From NCBI GenBank assembly GCA_947475995.1, contig CANJNI010000006.1, forward strand, positions 87,325-151,324: 64,000 nt of DNA, given 5' to 3'. The notes beneath the pieces were generated by a model. That model ran no database searches. It saw only the letters and a program-made list of their open reading frames with translations, and was not told where the DNA came from. Each line of letters begins with the position of its first letter. Positions within the stretch are counted from its first letter, which is position 1. Positions 26,520 through 33,156 of this stretch are shown here, piece after piece. Source of the stretch: Beijerinckiaceae bacterium. GTDB taxonomy: Bacteria > Pseudomonadota > Alphaproteobacteria > Rhizobiales > Beijerinckiaceae. Made by a program: the position numbers and the translations under genes.

Positions 26520-27673
26520 TATCCTTGCGCCAGCGGAAAGATCATGGTGCGCGCCTTGGGGAAGGACACCGTCAGATTCTCCCCGTGCGGATGACGTTCG
26601 CCGCCGATCGCAATGGCGACTATGAGCTTGTCGGCAACGCGCAGCACATGTTCGAAGGTGGAGCCCTGAAACAGGGATCTTTCGAGAACTGCGCTCACCG
26701 TATTGTGCGTCGCGGGCGCGGCCCCGTCGACAGCAAGGCCGCATTGCTCTGGCCGGAACATGACGGCGACCTTCTGGCCGATGGTCGCAACACCGGCACC
26801 GGCCGAGCCCGCAATGACTCCGGCGGGCGTCGAGACGACACATGTCCTGCCGTCAAGCGCGGTGACTTCGCCCTGCATTTCGTTGGCGCTGCCGATGAAG
26901 TCCGCCACGTAGCGGGAGGCGGGCGCATCATAGATCTCTTCGGGCGTGCCGATCTGGGCGATCTTTCCCACTTCCATCACGGCGATCCGGTCTGCCAGGG
27001 CGAGAGCCTCGCTCTGGTCATGCGTGACGTAAAGACTCGAAAAGCCGATTTCCTGCTGGAGCGCGACGAGTTCGATCCGCAGGCGCGCGCGCACCTTCGC
27101 GTCGAGATTGGAGAGTGGTTCATCGAACAGCACGAGGCCGCCGGTGGAGACGAGGGCGCGGGCGAGCGCCACGCGCTGCTGCTGGCCGCCGGACAATTGT
27201 CCCGGGAAGGATTGGGACAGATGGGCAAGCCCGACGCGGTCCAGCGCCTGCGTGACGCGCGGGCGCAGCTCAGCATCCTTCACGCGTTGATTTCGCAAGG
27301 GATAGGCGACGTTCTCAAAAACGCTCATATGCGGCCAGAGCGCGTAGGACTGGAACACCATGCCCAGATTGCGCTCTTCCGGCGGAAACCAGATGTCCCG
27401 GCCGGCGGAGGACACGATCTGCCCTTCTATCTGGATATCGCCGCCATCGGGCTGTTCCAGTCCGGCGATGGAGCGCAACAGCGTTGTCTTGCCACAACCT
27501 GAAGGCCCGAGCAGCACGACGAACTCGCCGGGGTGAATATCGATGGACACGCTGTCGAGCGCCGTGTGTTCACCGGCGCGCGTGCGATAACGCTTGGTCA
27601 GATTCTGCACGGAGACGCGCGGCGTCGTCGACGCTGCGCTCTGGCCCGGTTTGGCCGCGTTCTGCTCGCTCAT
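26519..27673 (-). CDS. ABC transporter ATP-binding protein (FbpC/PotA-type with TOBE domain)
   Basis: 384 aa from ATG 27673, preceded by GAGAGGG; TTG 27712 is a weaker start. Motifs: Walker A LLGPSGCGKTTLL, Q-loop VFQSYALWPHM, signature LSGGQQQRVALARAL, Walker B LVLFDEPLSNLDAKVR, switch His VTHDQSEALALADR, and a C-terminal TOBE-like region (VAVMFRPEQCG). It powers the importer and is the first gene of the minus-strand operon running to at least 20070. The organisation ATPase-permease-binding protein-CoA transferase-dehydratases indicates a dedicated uptake-and-activation route. Confidence 0.93.
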   Translation of the reverse strand: MSEQNAAKPGQSAASTTPRVSVQNLTKRYRTRAGEHTALDSVSIDIHPGEFVVLLGPSGCGKTTLLRSIAGLEQPDGGDIQIEGQIVSSAGRDIWFPPEERNLGMVFQSYALWPHMSVFENVAYPLRNQRVKDAELRPRVTQALDRVGLAHLSQSFPGQLSGGQQQRVALARALVSTGGLVLFDEPLSNLDAKVRARLRIELVALQQEIGFSSLYVTHDQSEALALADRIAVMEVGKIAQIGTPEEIYDAPASRYVADFIGSANEMQGEVTALDGRTCVVSTPAGVIAGSAGAGVATIGQKVAVMFRPEQCGLAVDGAAPATHNTVSAVLERSLFQGSTFEHVLRVADKLIVAIAIGGERHPHGENLTVSFPKARTMIFPLAQG

Positions 27674-27980
27674 GCCGGTCGCGTTCCCTCTCGCAACAGG
27701 TTCGGCCGCCAAGCGGCTCCAATTAGTTATGGGCTATATCATTGCCCCGATCCGACCGCTAGTGGGCCCGTTCAGAGAGGTGTTCCGTTGCACGTCCGGA
27801 CGGCGAATTCAATTATCGCGTGTTTGTCGGACCTGCAGCGCGCGTCCGCGAAGTCAATAGTTGCTCGAAACGATATAGCGTTAGTTGTGATGGCTTTTTA
27901 CCGCGAACCTGTTTTGTTCAATTGACAACGTGAATCGACCGCTCCATTTAGCGCTTTGTAGGCAACAATGGGTTTGGTGA
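27674..27980. other. intergenic region upstream of the ABC operon and small wHTH gene
   Basis: About 307 bases without a convincing gene, visibly more AT-rich than its surroundings. It must hold the divergent promoters of the minus-strand ABC operon and the plus-strand small gene. A TTGACA occurs at 27922-27927 but no good -10 follows at the right spacing. No repeat, tRNA or terminator was seen. Confidence 0.5.
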
Positions 27981-28181
27981 ATGGCACGCGCTACGGTTGA
28001 AGAAGACGCAAAGGTATTTTTGACGGCGCTGCGCAAATTGCGCGTTCGTGTTGGCAATGGATTTCTGCGGACGCAACTTGGTTGGAAAGACGAGCGCTAT
28101 TGGCGCGCTCACGGACTTCTTCTGGAAAAGGGCAAGATCGTGCCGGGCCGCGGCCGCGGCGGCTCGGTTGGACTGCAATAA
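27981..28181 (+). CDS. small conserved-looking protein with winged-helix features
   Basis: 66 aa. The sequence runs VEEDAKVFLTALRKLRVRVGN, GFLRTQLGWKDERYWRAHGLLL and EKGKIVPGRGRGGSVGL, that is helix, helix-turn-helix-like segment and a Gly/Arg-rich beta-wing, as seen in minimal winged-helix DNA-binding domains. It is compact, basic, and starts at ATG 27981 with no strong Shine-Dalgarno. It could be a DNA-binding regulator of the stress genes downstream, but this is inference from position. It stands alone, convergent with the DUF3618 operon, 7 bases away. Confidence 0.5.
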   Translation: MARATVEEDAKVFLTALRKLRVRVGNGFLRTQLGWKDERYWRAHGLLLEKGKIVPGRGRGGSVGLQ

Positions 28182-28188
28182 AGCAGGT

Positions 28189-28773
28189 TCAAGCTTTTCT
28201 TTGTTTCAGCAATTCGCTTACGAGCGCCAGGCCAACCATCAAGGTTGCGGCCATTCGGGGCGCATCGTAGGCGTTGACGACCTTGCGCTGCAGGTCGCCA
28301 AAATGCTCACGCCAGAGCTTTCGGGCCAGATCGCTGGAGAGCAAGTGACCGGGCGCCGCAGAACCGGCGCTGTTTCGGCCCGTTTCGCCAAGAAAGAAGC
28401 CCACCGCGAGGGGCGCGAGCGACGCCGCGAGGGTTTTGAAGGAAAATTCCGCCGGCTTGCTGGCGGTGGCTGCTGTTTTCGTGGGCGAATGATGGGCAGC
28501 GGCTCCAAAGTCCGGCAGACGCACTCCCGAGCGCGACGCCAGCAACAGGCCGCCAATTATCACCAGCCCGCCAATCAGCAATCCCTTATGTTGTGACGCA
28601 TCGCGCCGCAGCGTCCGCGTGAAGTGACGGGCGCTGCTTTTGACGGTGTCTTCCATCTGATGCGTCAGGGCCGATGGCGACAGTTGCGCCCGGATGTTGT
28701 GCCCCGACTCGACCAGACGCGCCCGCGCCCGTTCGGCTTCGGCCTGCAGATCGTTCAGCCTGTCATCCGGCAT
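28189..28773 (-). CDS. DUF3618-domain membrane protein
   Basis: 194 aa. The N-terminal 60 residues form a DUF3618-like helix (LQAEAERARARLVESGHNIRAQLSPSALTHQM), followed by a TM helix at about 65-82 (GLLIGGLVIIGGLLLASRSG), a low-complexity A/T/K linker and a second hydrophobic segment (TLAASLAPLAVGFFLGETG). Similar proteins in rhizobia are envelope stress proteins of unknown mechanism. It overlaps the holin-like gene upstream by 11 bases, so it is the third gene of a minus-strand operon starting at 29586. It ends convergent with the winged-helix gene. Confidence 0.7.
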   Translation of the reverse strand: MPDDRLNDLQAEAERARARLVESGHNIRAQLSPSALTHQMEDTVKSSARHFTRTLRRDASQHKGLLIGGLVIIGGLLLASRSGVRLPDFGAAAHHSPTKTAATASKPAEFSFKTLAASLAPLAVGFFLGETGRNSAGSAAPGHLLSSDLARKLWREHFGDLQRKVVNAYDAPRMAATLMVGLALVSELLKQRKA

Positions 28774-29167
28774 GACGTGTCCCCGATATGCTGGCCTTGA
28801 GGGCCTGCCAGTCCTGCTTCATCTGTTCGGCCGTGCGGTGCGGGAACGCCTCGATGCTTCGCGCTCTGCTCACCGCCATCAGCACGAGGCCGACTGTCAG
28901 AACCAGGAAAAATCCCGAGACGATGAGGGAAGAGACGAGCGGCGTCAGCTCGAAAGTCAAAAGCCAGAAGAAAAGGCTGACGGACAGAAAGACCGTCAGC
29001 ATCGTGACGGATGCAAAGGCCAACGCGCCCAGCACCGCCACCATGACGACGCTCCGCAGCGTCGAACTCGCCTCGGCCTTCAACATCGCAACGTTGAGAC
29101 GACCGAGCGCGCAAAGCTCTGCCCAATAAGTGGAAACGGACCCGCTGAAGGATAATCCGGAACGCAT
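28763..29167 (-). CDS. putative holin-X / phage-holin-superfamily membrane protein
   Basis: 134 aa from ATG 29167, preceded by GGAGG; the track start at 29236 overlaps the upstream gene and is rejected. An amphipathic N-terminal helix (VSTYWAELCALGRLNVAMLKAEA) precedes two TM helices (VVMVAVLGALAFASVTMLTVFLSVSLFFW and PLVSSLIVSGFFLVLTVGLVLMAV). This is the layout of the actinobacterial Holin-X (PF07332) group, common in non-phage chromosomes next to DUF883/DUF3618 genes. It is more likely an envelope-stress component than a lysis protein. Second gene in its operon. Confidence 0.7.
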   Translation of the reverse strand: MRSGLSFSGSVSTYWAELCALGRLNVAMLKAEASSTLRSVVMVAVLGALAFASVTMLTVFLSVSLFFWLLTFELTPLVSSLIVSGFFLVLTVGLVLMAVSRARSIEAFPHRTAEQMKQDWQALKASISGTRHAG

Positions 29168-29181
29168 GACGCCTCCGGGGA

Positions 29182-29586
29182 TCAATCGTTCGAACGCAGG
29201 AGTCGTGAGGCCACGATGCCCGCCACCAATCCGCAACCAACAAACACGAGCGGTTTGCGACGTGCGAAATCGGTAATGGAATCGAGCATCTCGTTAAAGC
29301 TCATGTCGCGCAGATCGGCGGAAATCTTTTCCACGCGCTCGGCTGCATCGCGGACAGCGCCCGCAATCTGCGGAGCTTCGTCCTTCATGCTTTCGGCTGC
29401 ATCCTTGGTGGATCGCGCCAGGCGCGAAATGGCGTCGGCGCCGGACGCCTTGCTCTCGTTCATCGAATCGCGGAACGATTCAGCTACATCCGCCGCAACC
29501 CCAGTGATCGTGTCCTTGGCGGCCTTCGTGGCGCTGGTCGCGCTGGAAAGCATCGTGTCGCTGTCTCGCGTCGTGGCGTTCGTCAT
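29182..29586 (-). CDS. DUF883/ElaB-YqjD-like membrane-anchored helical protein
   Basis: 134 aa. Long amphipathic helix rich in A, K, D and E with heptad-like spacing (ATKAAKDTITGVAADVAESF, SRLARSTKDAAESMKDEAP) ending in one C-terminal TM helix (KPLVFVGCGLVAGIVASRLL). This is the ElaB/YqjD layout; E. coli relatives are stationary-phase, ribosome-binding membrane proteins. GGAGCGGG precedes ATG 29586 and an EcfG-like promoter (29613-29637) lies directly upstream, so it should be the first gene of a stress-induced operon with the holin-X and DUF3618 genes. Confidence 0.72.
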   Translation of the reverse strand: MTNATTRDSDTMLSSATSATKAAKDTITGVAADVAESFRDSMNESKASGADAISRLARSTKDAAESMKDEAPQIAGAVRDAAERVEKISADLRDMSFNEMLDSITDFARRKPLVFVGCGLVAGIVASRLLRSND

Positions 29587-29612
29587 GGTCCCGCTCCTGT
29601 TTGGCCAACCTT

Positions 29613-29637
29613 AATGCGCGGCTCTCCGGAAGGTTCC
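29613..29637 (-). promoter_or_regulatory. EcfG-like promoter of the DUF883-holin-DUF3618 operon
   Basis: On the minus strand GGAAC (29637-29633), 16-base spacer, CATT (29616-29613). The alphaproteobacterial EcfG consensus, from general knowledge, is GGAAC-N16/17-CGTT; one mismatch. The predicted start is about 20 bases before ATG 29586. Confidence 0.5.
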
Positions 29638-29643
29638 CGGTTG

Positions 29644-29668
29644 CGAACTTCGGGTGCGATGCGACGTT
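29644..29668 (+). promoter_or_regulatory. EcfG-like promoter of the SemiSWEET gene
   Basis: CGAAC (29644-29648), 16-base spacer, CGTT (29665-29668): one mismatch in the -35 and a perfect -10. It lies 23 bases before ATG 29692, back to back with the minus-strand site at 29613-29637. Confidence 0.5.
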
Positions 29669-29691
29669 CCGCAACATCGAGAGGAGCGCAG

Positions 29692-29994
29692 ATGGATTGG
29701 GTTACGATCGTCGGCAGCGCAGCGGCGCTGTGTTCAATGGTGAGTTTCGGGCCGCAGGCATGGCGGATCATACGCACACGCGACACAGCCGCTATTTCGG
29801 CTGTTACATATTCGGTCACGGTCTGCGGCTTTGTGCTCTGGGTTTGTTACGGACTGCTGCTTGGTCAGTGGCCGATCATTGTGACCAATTCCGTGTGCTT
29901 TCTGCTCGCCGGATTCATTCTTGTCATGAAGCTTTTGCCCCGGCGCAAGAGAGAGGCTCTCGCCGACGCGCTCGATCCGAATTCCGACGCCTAG
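29692..29994 (+). CDS. SemiSWEET/PQ-loop family membrane transporter
   Basis: 100 aa from ATG 29692 (GAGAGGAGCGCAG upstream); the track start at 29614 adds unrelated residues. Three TM helices and the PQ motif in the first one (GSAAALCSMVSFGPQAWRIIRTRDT) followed by SAVTYSVTVCGFVLWVCYGLL and IIVTNSVCFLLAGFILVMKLL match SemiSWEET sugar carriers, which work as dimers. It probably facilitates sugar movement across the inner membrane under stress. A basic, charged tail follows. Confidence 0.85.
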   Translation: MDWVTIVGSAAALCSMVSFGPQAWRIIRTRDTAAISAVTYSVTVCGFVLWVCYGLLLGQWPIIVTNSVCFLLAGFILVMKLLPRRKREALADALDPNSDA

Positions 29995-30007
29995 ATCAAA
30001 AGCCAGC

Positions 30008-30032
30008 GGAACCAAGTGCGCCGCTTCCGGTT
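30008..30032 (+). promoter_or_regulatory. EcfG-like promoter of the 30060-32086 stress unit
   Basis: GGAAC (30008-30012), 16-base spacer, GGTT (30029-30032), one mismatch to GGAAC-N16-CGTT. The expected start is about 20 bases before ATG 30060, which has an AAAGGAGG Shine-Dalgarno. Confidence 0.5.
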
Positions 30033-30059
30033 GAGTAGCGATCTTCAAAGGAGGCTCGC

Positions 30060-30374
30060 ATGCCGCGCGGCGAAAAGTCGAAATATACGGACAAGCAGGA
30101 GCGCAAGGCGGACCAAATTGCGGAAAGCTACGAACAGAAAGGCGTTCCGGAGAACGAAGCCGAGCGCCGCGCATGGGCGACCGTGAACAAGGACGACGGG
30201 GGCGGCAAGAAGGCAGGTTCGGGCCGGGGAAAAACGACCGGCCATCCGGCCGCTCATCGCGGCGGCCGCAAGGGCGGCGCAGCCTCGGCGGCCCGCCCGG
30301 CATCCGCCCGCTCCGCTTCGGCCCGCAAGGGCGCAGCAACGCGAAAGAAGAACGCCAAAGGCAGCGGTTCCTGA
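30060..30374 (+). CDS. small basic protein of the 'plasmid stabilization' family, KGG/AT-hook-like tail
   Basis: 104 aa. The first 45 residues are conserved-looking and helical (KSKYTDKQERKADQIAESYEQKG, AERRAWATVNKDDGGGKK); the rest is Gly/Ala/Arg/Lys/Ser repeats (GGRKGGAASAARPASARSASARKG) like histone-H1-type DNA-binding tails. Relatives in rhizobia are labelled plasmid stabilization proteins without functional proof. A nucleoid-binding stress role is an inference. It is the first gene of a plus-strand unit: the SDR starts 9 bases downstream, and the EcfG-like box lies upstream. Confidence 0.7.
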   Translation: MPRGEKSKYTDKQERKADQIAESYEQKGVPENEAERRAWATVNKDDGGGKKAGSGRGKTTGHPAAHRGGRKGGAASAARPASARSASARKGAATRKKNAKGSGS

Positions 30375-30383
30375 GGGCGCATC

Positions 30384-31256
30384 ATGATCGAACTTGCGCA
30401 TCACAACTGGCCGAAGCCGCCGTTTCCGAAACAGCCGCAATCCATGCCGGGCGAAACCCGAAAGATGGATCCGGTCCCGGATCACGGCGAAAGTTCCTAT
30501 CGAGGCTCGGGCCGTCTCGAGGGGATGAAAACGCTCATCACCGGCGCCGACAGCGGCATCGGAAGAGCCGTCGCGATTGCGTTCGCGCGTGAAGGCGCCG
30601 ATGTGCTGATCTCATACCTGCAAGAGGATGCCGATGCGGCCGAGACCAGACGTCTGGTCGAATCTGCGGGCCGCAAAGCTGTTCTGGTGCGGGGCGATAT
30701 CCAGTCGGGCGACCATTGCCGCGCGATAGTCAGCAAGTGTGTCGAGGAACTTGGCGGGATCGACATTCTCGTCAACAACGCTGCGCATCAGGCGAGCTTC
30801 AAGGACATCGTGGATATCAGCGACGAGGAATGGGAGCTTACCTTCCGGGTCAACATCCACGCAATGTTCTATCTCAGCAAAGCTGCTGTGCCTTACATGA
30901 AGCCGGGCAGTTCGATCATCAACACGGCCTCCATCAATTCCGACAGTCCGAATCCGCATCTGCTCGCTTACGCGACAACGAAAGGCGCAATCCAGAATTT
31001 CACTGCGGGACTTGCGCAATTGCTTGCCGAAAAAGGCATACGGGCGAATTCGGTCGCGCCCGGACCGGTTTGGACGCCGCTGATCCCGTCCACCTTGCCT
31101 GAGGAATCGGTTTCAAGCTTCGGACTTCAGACGCCGATGAAGAGGCCTGCGCAACCGGCGGAACTTGCGTCCGCCTTCGTGATGCTGGCCGATCCACGCT
31201 CCAGCTACACATCCGGCGCGACGATCGCCGTGACCGGCGGAAAGCCCATTCTCTAA
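30384..31256 (+). CDS. SDR family oxidoreductase, general-stress YghA/YdaD-like
   Basis: 290 aa. A proline-rich N-terminal extension (HNWPKPPFPKQPQSMPGETRKMDP..., ending ESSYRGSGRLEGMKTLIT) precedes a classical SDR domain: TGADSGIGRAVA, NNAAHQ, catalytic Ser in TASINS, YATTKGAIQNF and VAPGPVWTPL. The extension is diagnostic of the bacterial stress-induced SDR group. Cytosolic NAD(P)-dependent reductase; substrate unknown. It lies between the basic protein and the Mn catalase (14 bases downstream), so the three genes probably share a transcript. Confidence 0.88.
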   Translation: MIELAHHNWPKPPFPKQPQSMPGETRKMDPVPDHGESSYRGSGRLEGMKTLITGADSGIGRAVAIAFAREGADVLISYLQEDADAAETRRLVESAGRKAVLVRGDIQSGDHCRAIVSKCVEELGGIDILVNNAAHQASFKDIVDISDEEWELTFRVNIHAMFYLSKAAVPYMKPGSSIINTASINSDSPNPHLLAYATTKGAIQNFTAGLAQLLAEKGIRANSVAPGPVWTPLIPSTLPEESVSSFGLQTPMKRPAQPAELASAFVMLADPRSSYTSGATIAVTGGKPIL

Positions 31257-31270
31257 ACCAGCGAGGCTTC

Positions 31271-32086
31271 ATGTATCATCACATCAAGGAACTAATGTAC
31301 ACGGTGAATGTCGGCGATCCTGATCCGCGTTTCGGCAATATGTTGCTCGAACAATTCGGCGGCGCGAACGGCGAACTCGCCGCCGCCATGCAATATTCCA
31401 TTCAGGGATGGAACTGCCCCGATCCGGCGCTGAAAGACCTCCTGCTCGACATCGGCACGGAGGAATTGAGCCATCTGGAAGTGATCGGCAATCTGGCGCG
31501 TCTGCACTTGCAGCCGACGAAATCGGATCGTGACGCGGCCGAAGCAGATCCGTTGATCGCGATTGCGGGTGGGGGCGGCGTCGCGCTGCAGAATTCCCAA
31601 GGCAATCCGTGGACCGCCGATTATCTTAAGATCACAGGCGAAATCGACGTCGACCTTCGCAGCAACATCGCCGCCGAGGCACGCGCCAAGATCGTCTACG
31701 AACGGCTCATCAACTTCTGCGACGATCCCGGCACAAAAGACGCGCTGCAGTTCCTGATGACGCGCGAGATCACTCACATGAAGGCCTTCGGCAAGGCGCT
31801 CGAAAGCCTTAGAAAGCCGCCGCTCAAGATCGGCAGGATCGAGCCTACGCCTGTACTGGTGGATCAATATTTCAATGCGTCAACGGGCGAAAGTCAGGAC
31901 GGCGATACGGACATTCGTGGACCCTGGAACGAGGGCGAGGACTGGGAACGTGTCGACGCGCCCGCCTTCCGCGAATTCGCCGACGAGGAAGCCGGCACAC
32001 GCGAACCTTCTGAAGAGGACGAAGGCTCTTCCGGCGACGCGGCAAAGAAAGCCAAGGGACGCCGTAAGTCCAAGGGCGGCGAGTGA
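31271..32086 (+). CDS. manganese catalase (non-haem)
   Basis: 271 aa. Dinuclear manganese ligands are recognisable: E in FGGANGELAAAMQY, the E-x-x-H in TEELSHLEVIG, E in NIAAEARAKIVYERL and E-x-x-H in TREITHMKAFGKAL. It decomposes hydrogen peroxide in the cytosol without haem. The C-terminal tail is acidic then lysine-rich (EEDEGSSGDAAKKAKGRRKSKGGE), as in other rhizobial homologues. A Shine-Dalgarno GCGAGG precedes ATG 31271. In one unit with a stress SDR, it points to peroxide or desiccation defence. Confidence 0.93.
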   Translation: MYHHIKELMYTVNVGDPDPRFGNMLLEQFGGANGELAAAMQYSIQGWNCPDPALKDLLLDIGTEELSHLEVIGNLARLHLQPTKSDRDAAEADPLIAIAGGGGVALQNSQGNPWTADYLKITGEIDVDLRSNIAAEARAKIVYERLINFCDDPGTKDALQFLMTREITHMKAFGKALESLRKPPLKIGRIEPTPVLVDQYFNASTGESQDGDTDIRGPWNEGEDWERVDAPAFREFADEEAGTREPSEEDEGSSGDAAKKAKGRRKSKGGE

Positions 32087-32141
32087 CGCCCCGACCGTGA
32101 TCTGCAATCAGCGCAGAACATTCCATCAAAAGGAGAACTCC

Positions 32142-32507
32142 ATGCGGAAAGCATTTGTCGTTGCGGCCTTCTGCGCCGCCTATTCCTGCTCTGTGAGCGC
32201 TGTGCTTGCACAGGCCAACAATCAGCCGGCCCCGAATCCCGCGCCTGCGCAGTCGAATCCGCCTGCCCAGAACGCGCCCAACAACAATGCGGTCAATTCG
32301 CCTGGCGCCAACAATGCAGCTGCGCCGGTGGCCGGCGCCAACAGCTTCACAGAGGCGCAGGCCCGTTCGCGCATCGAGTCGCAAGGCTACACGAACGTCT
32401 CCGGCCTCGCGAAGGACGGCAACGGCGTCTGGCGGGGCAACGCCATGAAGGACGGAAAGAACACCAATGTGAGCCTGGATTTCCAAGGCAACATTTTCGC
32501 GCGCTAA
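32142..32507 (+). CDS. secreted PepSY-like small protein
   Basis: 121 aa from ATG 32142 (AAAAGGAGAACTCC upstream). A signal peptide MRKAFVVAAFCAAYSCSVSAVLAQA is followed by an Asn/Pro/Ala-rich linker and a folded C-terminal half: FTEAQARSRIESQGYTNVSG, then GNGVWRGNAMKDGKNTNVSLD, which matches the helix plus three-strand PepSY pattern. Such proteins may inhibit proteases or bind the envelope. The start lies 55 bases after the Mn catalase stop, so it may be in the same transcript. The YflT-like gene follows after 17 bases. Confidence 0.75.
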   Translation: MRKAFVVAAFCAAYSCSVSAVLAQANNQPAPNPAPAQSNPPAQNAPNNNAVNSPGANNAAAPVAGANSFTEAQARSRIESQGYTNVSGLAKDGNGVWRGNAMKDGKNTNVSLDFQGNIFAR

Positions 32508-32524
32508 CAGCAAAGGATAAGATC

Positions 32525-33115
32525 ATGGCCACCTTGTCACGTCTTTACGATGATTATGAAACAGCCTCCACGGTTGTTCGTGCGCTGGAGAATGCCGGCG
32601 TTCCGGCGGGCGACATCAGCCTGATTTCCAACAATGCCGAAGGACGCATCCGCACGAGCTCTGCCGATGGCACTGGTACCGGGGACGCAGCCGGTGCTGG
32701 CGCAGGCGTGGGGGCCATGGTTGGCGGCGCGGCGGGCCTTCTCGCCGGCCTCGGGATGATTGCCATTCCGGGCATCGGCCCGGTTGTGGCCGCTGGCTGG
32801 CTTGCCTCGACGCTCGTGGGCGCTGCGGCCGGCGGCGCTGCAGGCGGGATTCTTGGAGCGCTCAGCGAAGCCGGCATCGAGGAAAGCGACGCTCCGGTGT
32901 ATGCCGAAGGGCTGCGCCGCGGCGGAGCGATTGTCACCGTGCGGGTTTCGGATGCTGATCGTCTGCGTGTCGAAAACCTGCTGGATCGTTCGTCGGTGAA
33001 CCTGCCGGAGCGCGCCGCCACATATCGCAGCGCCGGATGGACCGGCTTTGATCCGGCCGCACCCTATCCGGTGGATCGGGATCGGGACATCCTGAACAAG
33101 CCTCGAACGTTCTAG
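32525..33115 (+). CDS. general-stress protein with YflT-like domain and glycine-zipper hydrophobic core
   Basis: 196 aa. The N-terminus MATLSRLYDDYETASTVVRALENAGVPAGDISLIS is the YflT/heat-induced stress-protein pattern. The middle (about 58-120) is a Gly/Ala-rich membrane-inserting region (AGAGAGVGAMVGGAAGLLAG, LVGAAAGGAAGGILGAL). The end (GLRRGGAIVTVRVSDADRLRVENLL) is an ACT-like strand-helix unit. It likely associates with the inner membrane under stress. The gene ends 10 bases before a strong terminator shared with the convergent ABC transporter gene. Confidence 0.78.
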   Translation: MATLSRLYDDYETASTVVRALENAGVPAGDISLISNNAEGRIRTSSADGTGTGDAAGAGAGVGAMVGGAAGLLAGLGMIAIPGIGPVVAAGWLASTLVGAAAGGAAGGILGALSEAGIEESDAPVYAEGLRRGGAIVTVRVSDADRLRVENLLDRSSVNLPERAATYRSAGWTGFDPAAPYPVDRDRDILNKPRTF

Positions 33116-33125
33116 GCCAACGTTG

Positions 33126-33156
33126 AAAAGCCCGGCAGTTTTGCCGGGCTTTTTTT
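33126..33156. terminator. strong bidirectional intrinsic terminator
   Basis: AAAAGCCCGGCA pairs with TGCCGGGCTTTT (33126-33137 with 33142-33153), loop GTTT, followed by more T on the plus strand. The A-run on the left gives a T-run on the minus strand. It ends both the stress unit (stop 33115) and the ABC gene whose stop codon overlaps at 33156. Confidence 0.9.

Noticed and set aside
28763-29167. Prophage lysis module suggested by the holin-like protein
   Set aside because: No other phage gene is nearby, and this holin-X type is common beside DUF883/DUF3618 stress genes.
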